Assembly (NCBI GenBank): GCA_027627225.1
Contig: CM051040.1
Span: 28,277,634-28,341,633 of the forward strand
Origin: Congeria kusceri
Taxonomy: Eukaryota > Mollusca > Bivalvia > Myida > Dreissenidae
Reading direction: 5' to 3'
DNA: 64,000 bases
This document shows, piece after piece, positions 23,733 to 35,104 of the stretch. Under the pieces are notes generated by a model, which was given only the letters and a program-made list of their open reading frames with translations, did not search any database and was not told the origin of the DNA. A program made the position numbers and the translations under genes. How positions within the stretch are numbered: the stretch's first letter is position 1; the number at the start of each line of letters is the position of its first letter.

Positions 23733-23921
23733 AAAAGGGCACACATCGTTATTAGGCATATCAAATTACACTGAGTGATCTCCCCGTCAATAAGATACGA
23801 CATTTGTCGGAGTCGTGTTCTGTAAGTTACTAGTAATGTTTCGACAACTTTCATTGTTCATGCCAGTGTTGCTGTCGATATCCGATTTACGATCTCAACG
23901 CATGATAAACTTTTTCGTAAT

Positions 23922-26920
23922 TATGGTGGCGTAGAACTGCCTACGATAACGACTTAAGGTAAGGTTCGCGAAAACTTTCGTGTTAACTACTTAAGGTTTG
24001 CGAAAACTTTCGTGTTAACTACTTCGCGTTCGCGAAAATATTTATGTTACCACTTTTTTTTCGATATTTATCTGGATATTAAGTTAGCGTTTGCGAATAT
24101 ATTTCTGCTATATATTTTATTATTATACTAAATGGCCTAAAAGTGCCCGGAAATGACATAAGATGCATTTCATTTTATCGTGATAATTATCTTGAAACGC
24201 AAATCTTAACACGTTAATATTCCTGTTAACACTTAATTTGTGCCCGAGGTCTTCCGAAATATCTTACTAACACGAATTGTATCTTGATAAAATTTTCTGA
24301 CAACGCAAATCTTAACACGTTAATATTCCTGATACCACTTAATTATCACAAATGTATTCGCAAACTAATTCGTGTTATATATCGCGAAAGTTATGACGAT
24401 AATTATCTGACAACACAAATCTTAACACGTTAATATTCCTGTTACCACTTAAAATGTGCCCGAGGTCTTCCGCAGTATCTTACTAACGCGAATTGTATCA
24501 TGGTAATTATCTTGCAACGCAAATCTTAACACGTTAATATTCCTGTTACCACTTAATGTGTGCCCGAGGTCTAACGAAATACCTTACTAACACGAATTTT
24601 ATCGTGATAATTATCTCACAACGCAAATCATAACATGTAAATATTCCTGATACCACTAAATTATCAGAAATATATTCGCAAACCAATTCGTGTTTTCTAA
24701 CGCGAATATTATCACGGTCATTATCTGACAAAACAAATCTTAACACATTAAAGGTGAAAGGCCAAGCTTCTAACCAATGTTATTTATTCTTTAGAAACAT
24801 AGTTTTTGCCATAACAAATCAATTTCTCGTATCAGTTTTCATAAATAACGCTTTTATAAGCGAGTATAGCATGAAAGACAACATGATTTTGCGCATATTT
24901 CTATCGATACGCCATTTTGTTTCAAACCGGAAGTGACGTATATTCTTCCCAACGCGTTAATTGTTTTATATGTTGACTGTACAAATTACTTCAAAACTCG
25001 CGTTATTTCATTAAGTTACAATAACCTAAGACATAATTTATATTAAGAAGGATGTGTCAGATAAATGTAGGTTATAAAACATATTCTAATGTAAGTATTT
25101 GGCAACAATTGAAAAAAATAGACTACACATAGTCCTTACTTTCTTCGTCTTAGACATCTGCTATAGGGATCGTTTACTTAGTACCACTTTGTGTTATCAA
25201 CTTATCAGTTTTCTTAACTACTAGACAAATGATAAAAATATTTAAATATGGATCCTTAGTAATCTGGGCTTCCTGCTGTCACCACGACCGAGATCATAAA
25301 TTTTATGGCCCCGACAAACAACGATGACAATTTCTCTGTATTCCTACACAATAACGTGTCAAAAGTAATATGAAGGTTTGCCAAGTTGGGGGCATGGCAA
25401 ATCCTGATTGCTGATTGGTTGATAGGTTTACGAATCATAATTATACTGGACTTAGACGTAATCTGATATGTTGCAGTAGTTCAGCCTTATGCATTGGGAA
25501 TTTAAATTCAACTATCTTTATAATCAAACACACCGGGCACTCAAAGACCCAGGGTCTCCTGTAATACTTAAAATTGTCGGCATGTATGTGCGTTAGCATA
25601 TCACATGCATATGCTTTTTCTGTATGATACATCATGAAATGGATATATTTTTTAGTTAAAATGCATGACAAATTGAAAAAGACACATAAATACTTCACAT
25701 TCATAAACTTTCACTGCACGAACATATTTCTTTTGTAAATGCTATTAGTTATATTCATTACACTTAGCAAACTGTGAAAGCGCTCTCGCACATTTGTAAG
25801 AGAGGTATCCAATTATCAAAACAACATCCTGTTTGTCACATGACGTAATAAGGGATCGTATACAAACTGCCATTCATTCGAGGCATTATGACACATCGAC
25901 TGTGAAAACTGACATCTTGAATATAGTTGAAAGTGAAAAATGCGACGGTTAAATAACAATCGGTTATAAAAAATTAATATAAATGAGCAACATAAACAAC
26001 TAAGAGGATTAACTACCAAACATACGATTGTGATCTGTCTGAAAAGTGATGGGAGTTTTCTATTTTAAATCGTACTTCTTTATTATTATACTTGTATGGA
26101 AATATAAACGAATCAAAATAATTATGGATAATCTTGATTGACGATCAACGAAAAGGTAATTATACAAATTTGCATACTCTACTTATAAATGATGCATGTG
26201 CTAATTGTCATTTACTCGTCCCGCAAGCCGTTGTTTAAATACGATAAATTTATTTTAAATAGCTATTGTGACACGTTAAAAGCAAGCACAACGACTTACA
26301 ATACCTAAACACAAAATATTGTCATAAAAGTATTGTTTAAATGCCAATTTTTGTTAAAGAAATTTAGTAAGTAATAATGGCGACCTATCTTATTAATGGA
26401 GCGTTTGGGATTTAACTACGTCATCAAGAAAATGGCGGCGGAAATTACCGAGCGGCGTACGGAAATTGCCGATGAACAAAATCATCGTTTTTAAGCATCA
26501 AACTAATAATTTTCAAATTTTACATAAGCAAACTTGTAATCTACTGACTTTTATCTACAAAATATCAAAAGTATGTCAAAACATGGCCTTTCACCTTTAA
26601 TATTCCTGTTACCTTTTAAAATGTGCCCGAGGTCTTCCGCAGTATCTTGCTAGCGCGAAAATTATCATGATAATTATCTTGCAACGCAAATCTTAACAAG
26701 TTAATATTTCTAATACCACATAAGTTTTTATTAACAATAATTCTGATGTCAGTTTTGGGCACTTTCATGTCTGTTATTTGTTAAGCAATTAAATATGTTA
26801 AGAAGAAAAAATTCTCAAACGCTTTCAAGATACAAGATAAATAACACGAAACTTAAGTGGTAACACGAACATTTTCGCGAACCTTAAGTAGTTATCGTAA
26901 GGCAGTTTTATGCCACCATA
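23922..26920. mobile_element. inverted-repeat element with subterminal ~115-bp repeats, carrying a nested insertion
   Basis: Ends tatggtggcgtagaactgcc (23922) and ggcagttttatgccaccata (to 26920) are inverted repeats that continue imperfectly for about 75 bp. Inward lie repeated units (at least five on the left, 24150-24750; one to two on the right, 26598-26720). These contain caaatcttaacacgttaata, gttaccactta and gcccgaggtcttccg. A second partial copy in opposite internal orientation is at 30850-31709. The element sits in a receptor intron and has been interrupted by another element at 24751-26597. Confidence 0.7.
24751..26597. mobile_element. nested inverted-repeat element with TA duplication
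   Basis: 1847 bp bounded by a perfect 14-bp inverted repeat (aaggtgaaaggcca at 24751-24764, tggcctttcacctt at 26584-26597), flanked on both sides by ta. Removing it with one ta restores the host unit ...cacattaatattcctgttac. A TA duplication suggests the Tc1/mariner group or relatives. No transposase frame is visible, so it is non-autonomous. Confidence 0.75.
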
Positions 26921-27098
26921 CGCAACGATTTAAAGATTTGTGTCCGTAAAATAGATTATTAATTAGGGCAGCGATCTAATTGGCTACTTCGACTCTCAAT
27001 TAGTGGACTGTTATATCATTGTACTGTAGTTAGATTTTGGAAACGTTATCATTCATGTTAGATCACGGCACTGGCTGACAGTCTCGTGTGACACTCAC

Positions 27099-27267
27099 AT
27101 GAGGTACGTCGTGTTGAACGTTCCCCGTGCGCCCGTGGCGGTGGCCGTGTCCACGCCGGAAGTCTTAAGGCTGTAGTTCTCGTCGACGCTGATCTGTGAC
27201 GTGTCTATGGTGGTGCCATGATGGGCCAGAGCGACCTCCGTGTCCGCGTACGTCCAGCTCGCCAGCT
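27099..27267 (-). CDS. nAChR-like subunit, coding exon 6 (loops B and C)
   Basis: Acceptor GTCACACAG|AGCTGG, donor CTCAT|GTGAGT, 169 nt. Begins with LASWTYADTEVAL (loop B Trp in SWTY) and ends ARGTFNTTYL before TM1. No Cys-Cys pair occurs in the loop C region, so it is not an alpha-type subunit. NTT is a possible N-glycosylation site. Confidence 0.88.
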
Positions 27268-27807
27268 CTGTGTGACGTCAGAAAAGATTAACGGAACACA
27301 CATCAGTGCAGTGCTGATAACTCACGTGTTAAATATAAGTGAACTATAAATCACTCAGGGAGCGTAGATCTCCGCCAATGCAGTTCCATGTGTTGTGCAA
27401 CTAATGAGGTATAATCTATAATGTGACAATTCGCCGTATCTCTCAAAAATAATGTTTTAATACATTCTGGATCCAGAGCATGCAGACGGTGATCAGGAAA
27501 ACCTCCGCAATATAATCATTTGTCAATTGGCCCATTTCCAACCTTTCCATAATATTTCATAGAAACCCGTTCAAAACTGTTTGCGTTAAATTCCTAACAA
27601 GCATCCGAACACTTTACAGACAAACCAACGCCGTCAACGGGCCGTTTTCAAAACAGGGTTCAGTTTGAGTCCGGATATCCCTATAAAGTCTATAAGCTTG
27701 CAAATTAAGTAAGCATGGTAGCAGCAAAGACCTTTAAGATTTTTGTCTTATCAAAGTATAAATGTATATACGAGCATAACAACATTTAAAGTTTAAATGC
27801 GTCATAC

Positions 27808-27944
27808 TTAGTTTGCACAGAAGCGAAGTTTTAGTGACGTCACACTTCACTCGGAATTGACCGCCCGGCTCCCATCGAACTACACCGTCCTCACCAATTC
27901 GGATCATTTCGTTTTCGTCACCCAGCAACGAAAATCCATTTATT
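27808..27944 (-). CDS. nAChR-like subunit, coding exon 5 (Cys-loop)
   Basis: Acceptor TATTCAG|AATAAA, donor CTAA|GTATGA, 137 nt. Encodes GEDGVVRWEPGGQFRVKC followed by DVTKTSLLCKL. The W.PGG.F...C approach matches nAChRs. The two cysteines (163 and 172) are only eight residues apart, where 13 are usual, and the FPFD motif is missing. The spacing from the second cysteine to the loop B tryptophan (C-K-L-K-L-A-S-W) is the normal one, which supports this donor choice. Confidence 0.8.
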
Positions 27945-28250
27945 CTGAATACACAAGAACGTTAACGTATAAACAAATTGAACACCATCGATCTGCATTT
28001 ATATAATACATGACAGATTTGCGTCGAAGACCCAATAAACAAGAACGGGAATGCAGTTGTTATAAGCAGAGTCAACACGAAACGCATGTTTGTACAAAAT
28101 TATCTTAATGTCAAAATATAGAAAATATATAATAAAATACGAGTTTATCCAGATTCAGTGATATATATGCAAAGTAAAATGAGACAGCGTCTATTTTATA
28201 TTTGTCTTTTTTTTCTGGAACAAAGATTTATGGTGATCCTAAGCGCGCGC

Positions 28251-28387
28251 GAGATGATGTAAACACAGAGATGATGTAAGCACAGAGATGATGTAAACAC
28301 ATAGATGATGTAAACACAGAGATGATGTAAACACAGAGATGATGTAAACACATAGATGATGTAAACACAGAGATGATGTAAACACAC
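28251..28387. repeat. 17-bp tandem repeat, 8 copies
   Basis: Unit gagatgatgtaaacaca, with cata/caga variants, in the intron between receptor exons 4 and 5. Confidence 0.9.
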
Positions 28388-28402
28388 TGTAAGAAATACA
28401 AA

Positions 28403-28665
28403 TGTGGCGCGTCGTGATAAAACCGGTCTTAATGCATGTGCGTAAAGTTTCGTCCCGTATTAGCCTGTGCAGTCCGCACATGCTAATCCAGGACGGCACT
28501 TTCCGCTTGTATGGTATTTTCTGTTTCAAGGAAGTCTCTTCTAAACATAAATCCACTGTAGGCGGAAAGTGCCGACCTGGATTAGCCTGTGCGGACTTCA
28601 CAGGCTAATCCGGGACGACACTTTACGCACATGCATTAAGACCGGTTTTATCACGACGCGCCACA
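28403..28665. mobile_element. 263-bp palindromic miniature element (dreissenid-like), full copy
   Basis: tgtggcgcgtcgtgataaaa opens it and the exact complement closes it. Each half also holds its own hairpin built on attagcctgtgcag..gcacaggctaat. A second near-full copy is at 57932-58192 and a half copy at 42857-42931. I recall this as a very abundant repeat in Dreissena; that is recollection, not a search. Confidence 0.85.
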
Positions 28666-28669
28666 AATA

Positions 28670-28765
28670 TACAGTCGACTCCCGATGGCTCGAAGTCGCA
28701 GGGGCCGGCGAGGAAGTCCGAGTTTGTTTACTACCACAAACGGAAATGCTTCAGATTCGAATCTC
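28670..28765 (+). mobile_element. possible end of a pogo/Tigger-like element
   Basis: acagtcgactcccgatggct followed by cgaagtc resembles the terminal repeats of pogo-type elements. No matching opposite end was found within the next few kilobases, so at best it is a truncated copy. Confidence 0.3.
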
Positions 28766-29411
28766 CAAATGGTTTATTCAGATAGCCTAAAACCCGTACT
28801 ATTAAATACATATGATTCAACAAACACCACATATTTATTTACATATTTCATTAACATTATTTTATAAAATAGTTTATACAAACATCGATTAAACAAATTC
28901 TAAATATTCATGTACAATAGCAATGAAGCGTAAGCCATAATGGCTTCGTATTTTTCAGTGTAACTTTTTACATTTAATTGTCGTTTCGTCCCCTTCCTTC
29001 CTACGGCCGATCCCTTCTGTGTTGCTGATCTAGATATTTTAAAGCGTAAAAATAACGACACAACTTACATGTTGCAAATTTAACAATGGGCAATAACTGC
29101 ATGTGTTGTAGAAATAGTTACGATCCCTGCTTCGAATCCCTCTATTCATGTTTTGCTTTGCACAAGACACCATAACACGGTGAAGGGATGGACATGCACA
29201 CGGTATACTTTTATACGGACAGCCGGACGGCGTGACGAGTGCTATACGCCCGCGGTTTACGTCGAGGAGGGTTTTAATAATGTGCGTGTTATAGATATAC
29301 CTGAGCGCGTGCTTTACACTTTGTTTTAGCTAAATCTATTCGAAATTGTCTTGGACTGAAACATTACCCCACACAAGATTTTTTTTTTCAGCATTTCGAC
29401 GTGTTACTCAC

Positions 29412-29515
29412 GCGTTAAATACGACCAGACGAGGCGTCCACATCGAGGATTTCTTGTAGAATATGTAGCCGGGTGTCCCAGGCAAAGACCACATGAACAA
29501 CACGTCATTCCATGT
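29412..29515 (-). CDS. nAChR-like subunit, coding exon 4 (loop A region)
   Basis: Acceptor CTTTGCAG|ACATGG, donor AACGC|GTGAGT, 104 nt. Encodes TWNDVLFMW...SSMWTPRLVVFN, matching the nAChR pattern W.D..L.W ... (I/W)WxPDIxLYN. The normally conserved Asp of WxPD is Arg and the loop A Tyr is Phe, which would weaken classical agonist binding. Confidence 0.88.
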
Positions 29516-30206
29516 CTGCAAAGAGGTCGACAGGGTGTAGGTTAGATACCAGTAAATAGTCGGGTAGCGTTCTGTGTGAGACAATATTCCGTGTATTAAA
29601 ATTGTTTGATTTGTCTTACGATATGACTCCAAGTGTGTTAATATTTAGTATACCGGTAATTTATCATGCAAATATGCGTACATGTATTCAAAAGCTGGAC
29701 ATCTTTGGAAATCAGGCACTGACAATGCCAAATAGTTCATCATGCACGAACATGTATTTTACATTAATGTTAGATTATACGATGGCCTTTGCATCATGAC
29801 TTAAAAGGATCCCAACTTGGTCGTAGACTTAGTCTTTAAATATGCCAAGAAGTCAGTGCTCAAATGTAGCAGCCATTGTGTTGGTCCATATTAAGCTATT
29901 AAGACGGACTTTACAAAAACAATGTTTCCCTAAGATGAGAAGAGACTAGCATTTGTCTTATTCTGGGCATAATATTCACGAATGGACAAAGCAAAAAAAA
30001 ACAACAACACACACACTGTTATTTAAGTTCATATATTCATACACAGATAATAAAATGTACCAGTAAGTATGGAAAAACATAATACTATGGTTAAAACAAT
30101 TAAGCAGTTCAACAAAAGACAGGTTGCGGTTGCAACTGATTGAGCGCATAAACGTGTAAAGCTGAAGCTGGGTGATGGGTCTAAGGTAATAATGTGGGCA
30201 ACATAC

Positions 30207-30251
30207 CACTGTAAACCAGCCGGTGATAGTTGCATAGCCGGAGCTCTTGAC
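30207..30251 (-). CDS. nAChR-like subunit, coding exon 3 (45 nt)
   Basis: Encodes VKSSGYATITGWFTV between acceptor GGTTTCAG|GTCAAG and donor ACAGTG|GTATGT. The GW is the loop D position (W55 in muscle-type numbering). Exactly 45 nt with phase 0 at both ends, as in the conserved third exon of nAChR genes, which supports homology independently of sequence. Confidence 0.88.
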
Positions 30252-30693
30252 CTGAAACCAACAACACCCGGCATTGTCACACAAATTAATAAATTAAGTT
30301 AACTAATTATTATAAAAAGAAAACAAAACAGGCAAAACTAAAACATTACAAGATTTGGATCCATCTAGCAAATTTGTGAATGAAAAGGTTATTAGAAGAT
30401 GGCAAATGAAATCAGTATTACATGTGAAACATTTAGCCATGGTAATATGTTGGAATACAGTTTTCGCTGTATTGCTTATTTGACGCAGCCCTCTTCCCAT
30501 TCAAACGTCAGTTTAATATTGCCAGTGTTTTGTCATCGTGACAATTTGGGAATAGTGGCAGAGTCATTTTGTAGAGGGGATGCGTTTGCAAGAAGCGAAA
30601 TCAAGGAAAATTTGAAGGAAAAAAAAACACGAAAAAAACAAACAAACAACGAAATATGTTTTATAAATTTACAGGGATTTCTATGGTGACATA

Positions 30694-30795
30694 TAGCATA
30701 ACAAGTTAGGCCCTGTGCCAATATTGAGCTACTTTTTATATGGGCAATATTGGCGGGGCCTAACCGGGGAAAGACCAATTCTGTGGTGGATATTT
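30694..30795. repeat. fragment of the 6821-7445 element family
   Basis: About 100 bp (tagcataaca...ggccctgtgccaatattgag...ggggaaagaccaattctgtgg) matching the first part of the copies at 6821 and 62355, then diverging after tggata. Lies in the receptor intron between exons 2 and 3. Confidence 0.8.
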
Positions 30796-30849
30796 ATTTG
30801 CTTAATGAAAAACAGGCGTGAAACTGCCCAGAAATTACATCAGAATGTC

Positions 30850-31709
30850 TGTTAATAAAAACTGTTGTAACACAAATATTAACTAGTTAAAATCTTCGTT
30901 GTAAGATATTTATCATGATAACATTCGTGATAGATAACTGGCAACACGAATTGGTTTGCGAATACAATTCTGATACATGAAAATTAAGTGGTTTTACGAA
31001 TATTAACGTGTTAAGATTTGCGTTGTGAGATAATTATCGTGATAATATTCGCGTTAATATGATAATGCGGAAGACCTCGCGCACAAATTAAGTGGTAACA
31101 CGAATATTATCTAGTGAAGATTCGCGTTGTCAGATAAGTATCATGATAATATTCGTGTGAGTTAATGAAGATCTTGCGCCGAATTAAGTAGTAACACGAA
31201 TATTATCTAGTTACGATTCGCGTTGTCGGATAAGTATCATGTTAATATTCGTGTTAGTAAGATAATGCGGAAGACCTCGCGCCGAATTAAGTGGTAACAC
31301 GAATATTATCTAGTAAAGAATCGCGTTGTCAGATAGTTATTATGAGAATTTTCGTGTAAGATAATGCGGAAGATCCCGCGCACAAATAAAGTGGTATTAC
31401 GATAATTAACTCGTTAAGATTCGCGTTTTAAGATAATTATCATAATGATATTCGTGTTAGTAAGATAATTCGGAAGACCTCGCAACCCCAAGACAATGTA
31501 TCAAATGTCAGTTCTGGGCACATAAAGGCTATTTAGTATAATAATAAAATATCTTGCAGAAAAATATTCGCAAACGCTATCTTAATAACCAGATAAAGAT
31601 TATAATAAATAAGTGGTAACACGACTCTGTTCGCGAACGCTAAGCAGTTAACACGAATGTTTTTTGTGATCCTTAAGTGGTTATCGTATGTCAGTTCTAT
31701 GCCACCATA
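30850..31709. mobile_element. second, partial copy of the 23922-26920 element family
   Basis: About six units with ttaagtggtaacacgaatat, gataattatcatgataatat and gcggaagacctcgcgc, then the terminal block cttaagtggttatcgtatgtcagttctatgccaccata ending at 31709. This end matches that of 26920. The opposite terminal repeat is missing. Located between receptor exons 2 and 3. Confidence 0.65.
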
Positions 31710-31891
31710 GATTTCAATAGATTTTGAAAACCAGGAGTCAAATGACCACTAGCTTGACATTTTGAAGGTTCAAATGAACATTGCAGTTGACAAAATACTG
31801 AAGTCACTGGAATGTTGTTTCTGAATATGTGTTATAAATGCTCTGCAAAATATTAATTTGTGTAAATAAAGGTTAAGTGCCTTAAAAATGT

Positions 31892-31923
31892 GCCCCCCCC
31901 CCCCCCCCAAAAAAAAAAAACCC
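31892..31923. repeat. C-run followed by A-run
   Basis: About 17 C then 12 A. A low-complexity junction of this type also occurs at 7479-7506. Length is likely unreliable in the assembly. Confidence 0.8.
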
Positions 31924-32112
31924 AAACCATAAGTTTGATAAAAGGTATTATTTTCTAGTGCTGTTGAACTCGGCAAATGCAAAGACAGGTTACTTGCTAG
32001 AGTCAACGCAGGATTCTGCATCTATTACAATTCGTGGATTAATATCATAATACTCGTATCGCATGTTATTAAAATGAAATTATGTCGTAATGATGCAGCC
32101 TCTAGCGCTCAC

Positions 32113-32252
32113 CAGGTCGGTTATGGAGGTTGCGGTGAAGGAGACCCCCACGTTAACCAACTCGTCAGGTCTGTTCTCGGGGTTGTAACTATTAAAACCA
32201 GTTTTCGCCATCTGAACACTTTGGGTATATGTGGACTGTGCGGTAACGTGAG
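32113..32252 (-). CDS. nAChR-like subunit, coding exon 2
   Basis: Acceptor TATTCCAG|CTCACG and donor GACCTG|GTGAGC. Encodes the N-terminal part of the ligand-binding domain, including RPDELVNVGVSFTATSITDL. This corresponds to the beta-1 strand region of nAChRs (pattern V.V..S....I.DL). 140 nt, entering in phase 1 and leaving in phase 0. Confidence 0.88.
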
Positions 32253-32670
32253 CTGGAATACAACCAAAAACATGCTCAGGGTCAATCTTCACATAACTCC
32301 TTAAATTAAAACTTATTTAAATGTCTTTATTTATAAAAATCGTTCAGTCTGTATCTGTTGCATGTACATGTATACTTAGAATGTTTGAAACTAGTAAATA
32401 TTACATTCATATTTTTCACACTTTTGTGAGCAGAAATCATTCGATTTCATATATAGAAAAATTTCATCTGAAAATTCATGTTCACTTAATTGCTACATAA
32501 TTTAAGACTCCCCTTACGAGCTTTGAGAATACGGACCCTGTACAGTAAGAAGATGTTACCCTTGCTTGTTAGCAAAAAAGGTACGCGGATATAAAGGATC
32601 TGTTTGGAAACTCTGTGTTAAAATAACACCACGTTAGTTGTTTAAAGTGACTATGTCAACCAAAAATTAG

Positions 32671-33620
32671 TTTCTTATCGCACTATATATGATATTCTTA
32701 TCGCACTATATATGATATTCTTATCGCACTATATATGATATTCTTATCGCACTATATATGATATTCTTATCGCACTGTATATGATATTCTTATCGCACTA
32801 TATATGATATTCTTATCGCACTATATATGATATTCTTATCGCACTATATATGATATTCTTATCGCACTGTATATGATATTCTTATCGCACTGTATATGAT
32901 ATTCTTATCGCACTATATATGATATTCTTATCGCACTATATATGATATTCTTATCGCACTATATATGATATTCTTATCGCACTGTATATGATATTCTTAT
33001 CGTACTGTATATGATATTCTTATCGCACTATATATGATATTCTTATCGCACTATATATGATATTCTTATCGCACTATATATGATATTCTTATCGCACTAT
33101 ATATGATATTCTTATCGCACTGTATATGATATTCTTATCGCACTGTATATGATATTCTTATCGCACTATATATGATATTCTTATCGCACTATATATGATA
33201 TTCTTATCGCACTGTATATGATATTCTTATCGCACTGTATATGATATTCTTATCGCACTATATATGATATTCTTATCGCACTATATATGATATTCTTATC
33301 GCACTATATATGATATTCTTATCGCACTGTATATGATATTCTTATCGTACTGTATATGATATTCTTATCGCACTATATATGATATTCTTATCGCACTATA
33401 TATGATATTCTTATCGCACTATATATGATATTCTTATCGCACTATATATGATATTCTTATCGCACTATATATGATATTCTTATCGCACTATATATGATAT
33501 TCTTATCGCACTATATATGATATTCTTATCGCACTATATATGATATTCTTATCGCACTATATATGATATTCTTATCGCACTATATATGATATTCTTATCG
33601 CACTATATATGATATTCTTA
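32671..33620. repeat. 23-bp satellite, about 41 copies, in receptor intron 1
   Basis: Unit ttcttatcgcactatatatg + ata, with cactgtatat variants. A rare unit containing cgtactgtat occurs at 33001 and 33346, 345 bp (15 units) apart, and the variant order around both is similar. This marks an internal 15-unit duplication. The array lies between the signal-peptide exon and exon 2. Confidence 0.93.
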
Positions 33621-33741
33621 AATAATGATATAACTGCGCTATACTAAGACATGTACATTAAAGAAAGAATACGTTTTTTTGACAAAATAAGGAAATAATG
33701 AAAAAAACATGTAAAAGCACGAAAACAGTTTAAAAACGTAC

Positions 33742-33838
33742 CAGTATGCGACATAAATATGAGCGTCAAACAAAGTCTGCATCCGGCAGCTTGTGCCATC
33801 GTCAATCCGGCAGGACGGGCAATCACTATCCGTGTCAT
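33742..33838 (-). CDS. nAChR-like subunit, coding exon 1 (signal peptide)
   Basis: Starts at ATG 33838; an in-frame stop lies shortly upstream (tga, nine codons before the ATG). Encodes 32 residues and one base, with a hydrophobic stretch CRLCLTLIF typical of a secretion signal. A second in-frame ATG at 33799 (MAQAAGCRL) would also give a good signal peptide and could be the true start. Donor CATACTG|GTACGT; the phase-1 end joins exon 2 to make an alanine near the expected cleavage site (SHTA). Confidence 0.75.
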
Positions 33839-35104
33839 GATAGAAATACTAGTACAACATCAACTGCTCACGACAGGGCGGGCGATCTCCATCCGTAGGA
33901 ACTATAACATCAACTACATGTAGTCACGTCCAGTGATCTTGCCATTGGTGCATTCTGACCAGCTGATCGACTCAGATGGATGTCTTAGAAATGTGATGCA
34001 CATATAGAAACAAGGGGCGAATCTTCGAATTATTAATTTGTTATTGTATTGTACTGGCGTTTTGCTGTCGTATTTCCAAGCTTCTCTCTGCAAACCAAGG
34101 CTACATACCATAAATATGTATGAAGACACACATTTGACGCTTCCGAACACACTAATACACTGGCTTTCAAATTATATATTTGTGCGTATCAAAAACAAAT
34201 AACACAAATCACATAATATAAATATTATATAGTTTCAACGCTAATAATCAATCAGAACAGACAATAATGCGGAACCAGCGAGAATATTTTAGAAATCTAA
34301 ATTCCGTGATCTGATGTTTAAAACACCTATCCCAGTCTTCATAATAATACACAAGTATCGCCCTATCCGCACATGTTAGCGGCCGATCCATTAAATACCT
34401 GAAGCGCCTTCAGCTTTTGTTTTAAGACATTTCTGTCTTAAGCAATAAACAACCCATTGGTCCGCATCGCTGGCCATTGTGCGATAGTCGAGCCCAAGTT
34501 TGCAGTGAATGAAAGTCAAAGTAAAACACTAACCGCCCTAATAATTCAAAACATAACAATACCAACTACGAGAAACGCAAATTTCGTCGTCGTCGCCGTC
34601 AGTAAACTTACAGTATATGGACTAAAAATCGAAACTCGTAGCAGATATAACGTTCTTTAAAGCCGGAATTTGTTTGTTTGCCCTTTTTATATAAAAACCG
34701 TAAAAAAATAACCCGTAAATGACGGTTTTACTTTATACAGAAGTCCATATGCTGGCGTTTATGTTTCTGTTTTTTTTTTTATATATCAAAAGTGATTTGC
34801 TTTGTTATTTATGGCCGGGTTGTTTCCGTTATTGTCGTTTAGGCAAAGAAGCATATGTTGGGCCTACCATCAAGTCTCAAGTGCTAAAGAAAAACAATTG
34901 TCCGCCTTTTGCATGTTATATCCATTTCCGTTAATTGGACACCGGAAATATTTGTGTACGTTGCATAAATTTTCCGCAGTGGAAACAAAATCTGCGAGGG
35001 ACTATTTTAATACACTTTGTCCAAAAACTATTGGATAGCCCCTCGTACATGTTCAACACAGCCCTTAAAAGTAAAACAAAAGGTCGCAGTAGTATAATAA
35101 ATAT
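33839..35104. other. upstream of receptor gene, nothing recognised
   Basis: Should contain the receptor promoter and any 5' untranslated exon, but I see no recognisable element. Open frames here show no family motif. Confidence 0.45.

Larger units (their letters stand above)
21201..33838 (-). other. gene: nicotinic-acetylcholine-receptor-like Cys-loop channel subunit (8 coding exons)
   Basis: Eight exons on the minus strand join in frame (97+140+45+104+137+169+239+569 = 1500 nt, 499 residues plus stop) with GT..AG borders throughout. The product is a pentameric ligand-gated channel subunit of the plasma membrane. It has a signal peptide (about 1-33), extracellular ligand-binding domain (34-240), TM1 (~245-266), TM2 (275-297), TM3 (~314-335), a cytoplasmic loop and TM4 (~468-491). 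The 45-nt third exon matches the 45-nt third exon known in nAChR genes. It keeps the aromatic residues W91 (GW) and W179 (SWTY) but lacks the vicinal cysteine pair, so it is a non-alpha subunit. Odd points: Cys-loop C163-x8-C172 without the usual FPFD block; WTPRL in place of WxPD; GDK for GEK before TM2; methionine at TM2 9' (residue 283); alanine at 20'. The absence of stops and coherent phases argue for a real, diverged gene rather than a pseudogene. The ligand is unknown. Confidence 0.88.

Noticed and set aside
27268..27807. Hidden small exon restoring the FPFD part of the Cys-loop
   Set aside because: No frame in this intron encodes a recognisable PFD..C block. The direct exon 5-6 join keeps phase and normal C-to-W spacing.
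28239..28601. 120-codon frame with HHLCVYI repeats
   Set aside because: Produced by the 17-bp minisatellite running into a palindromic element.
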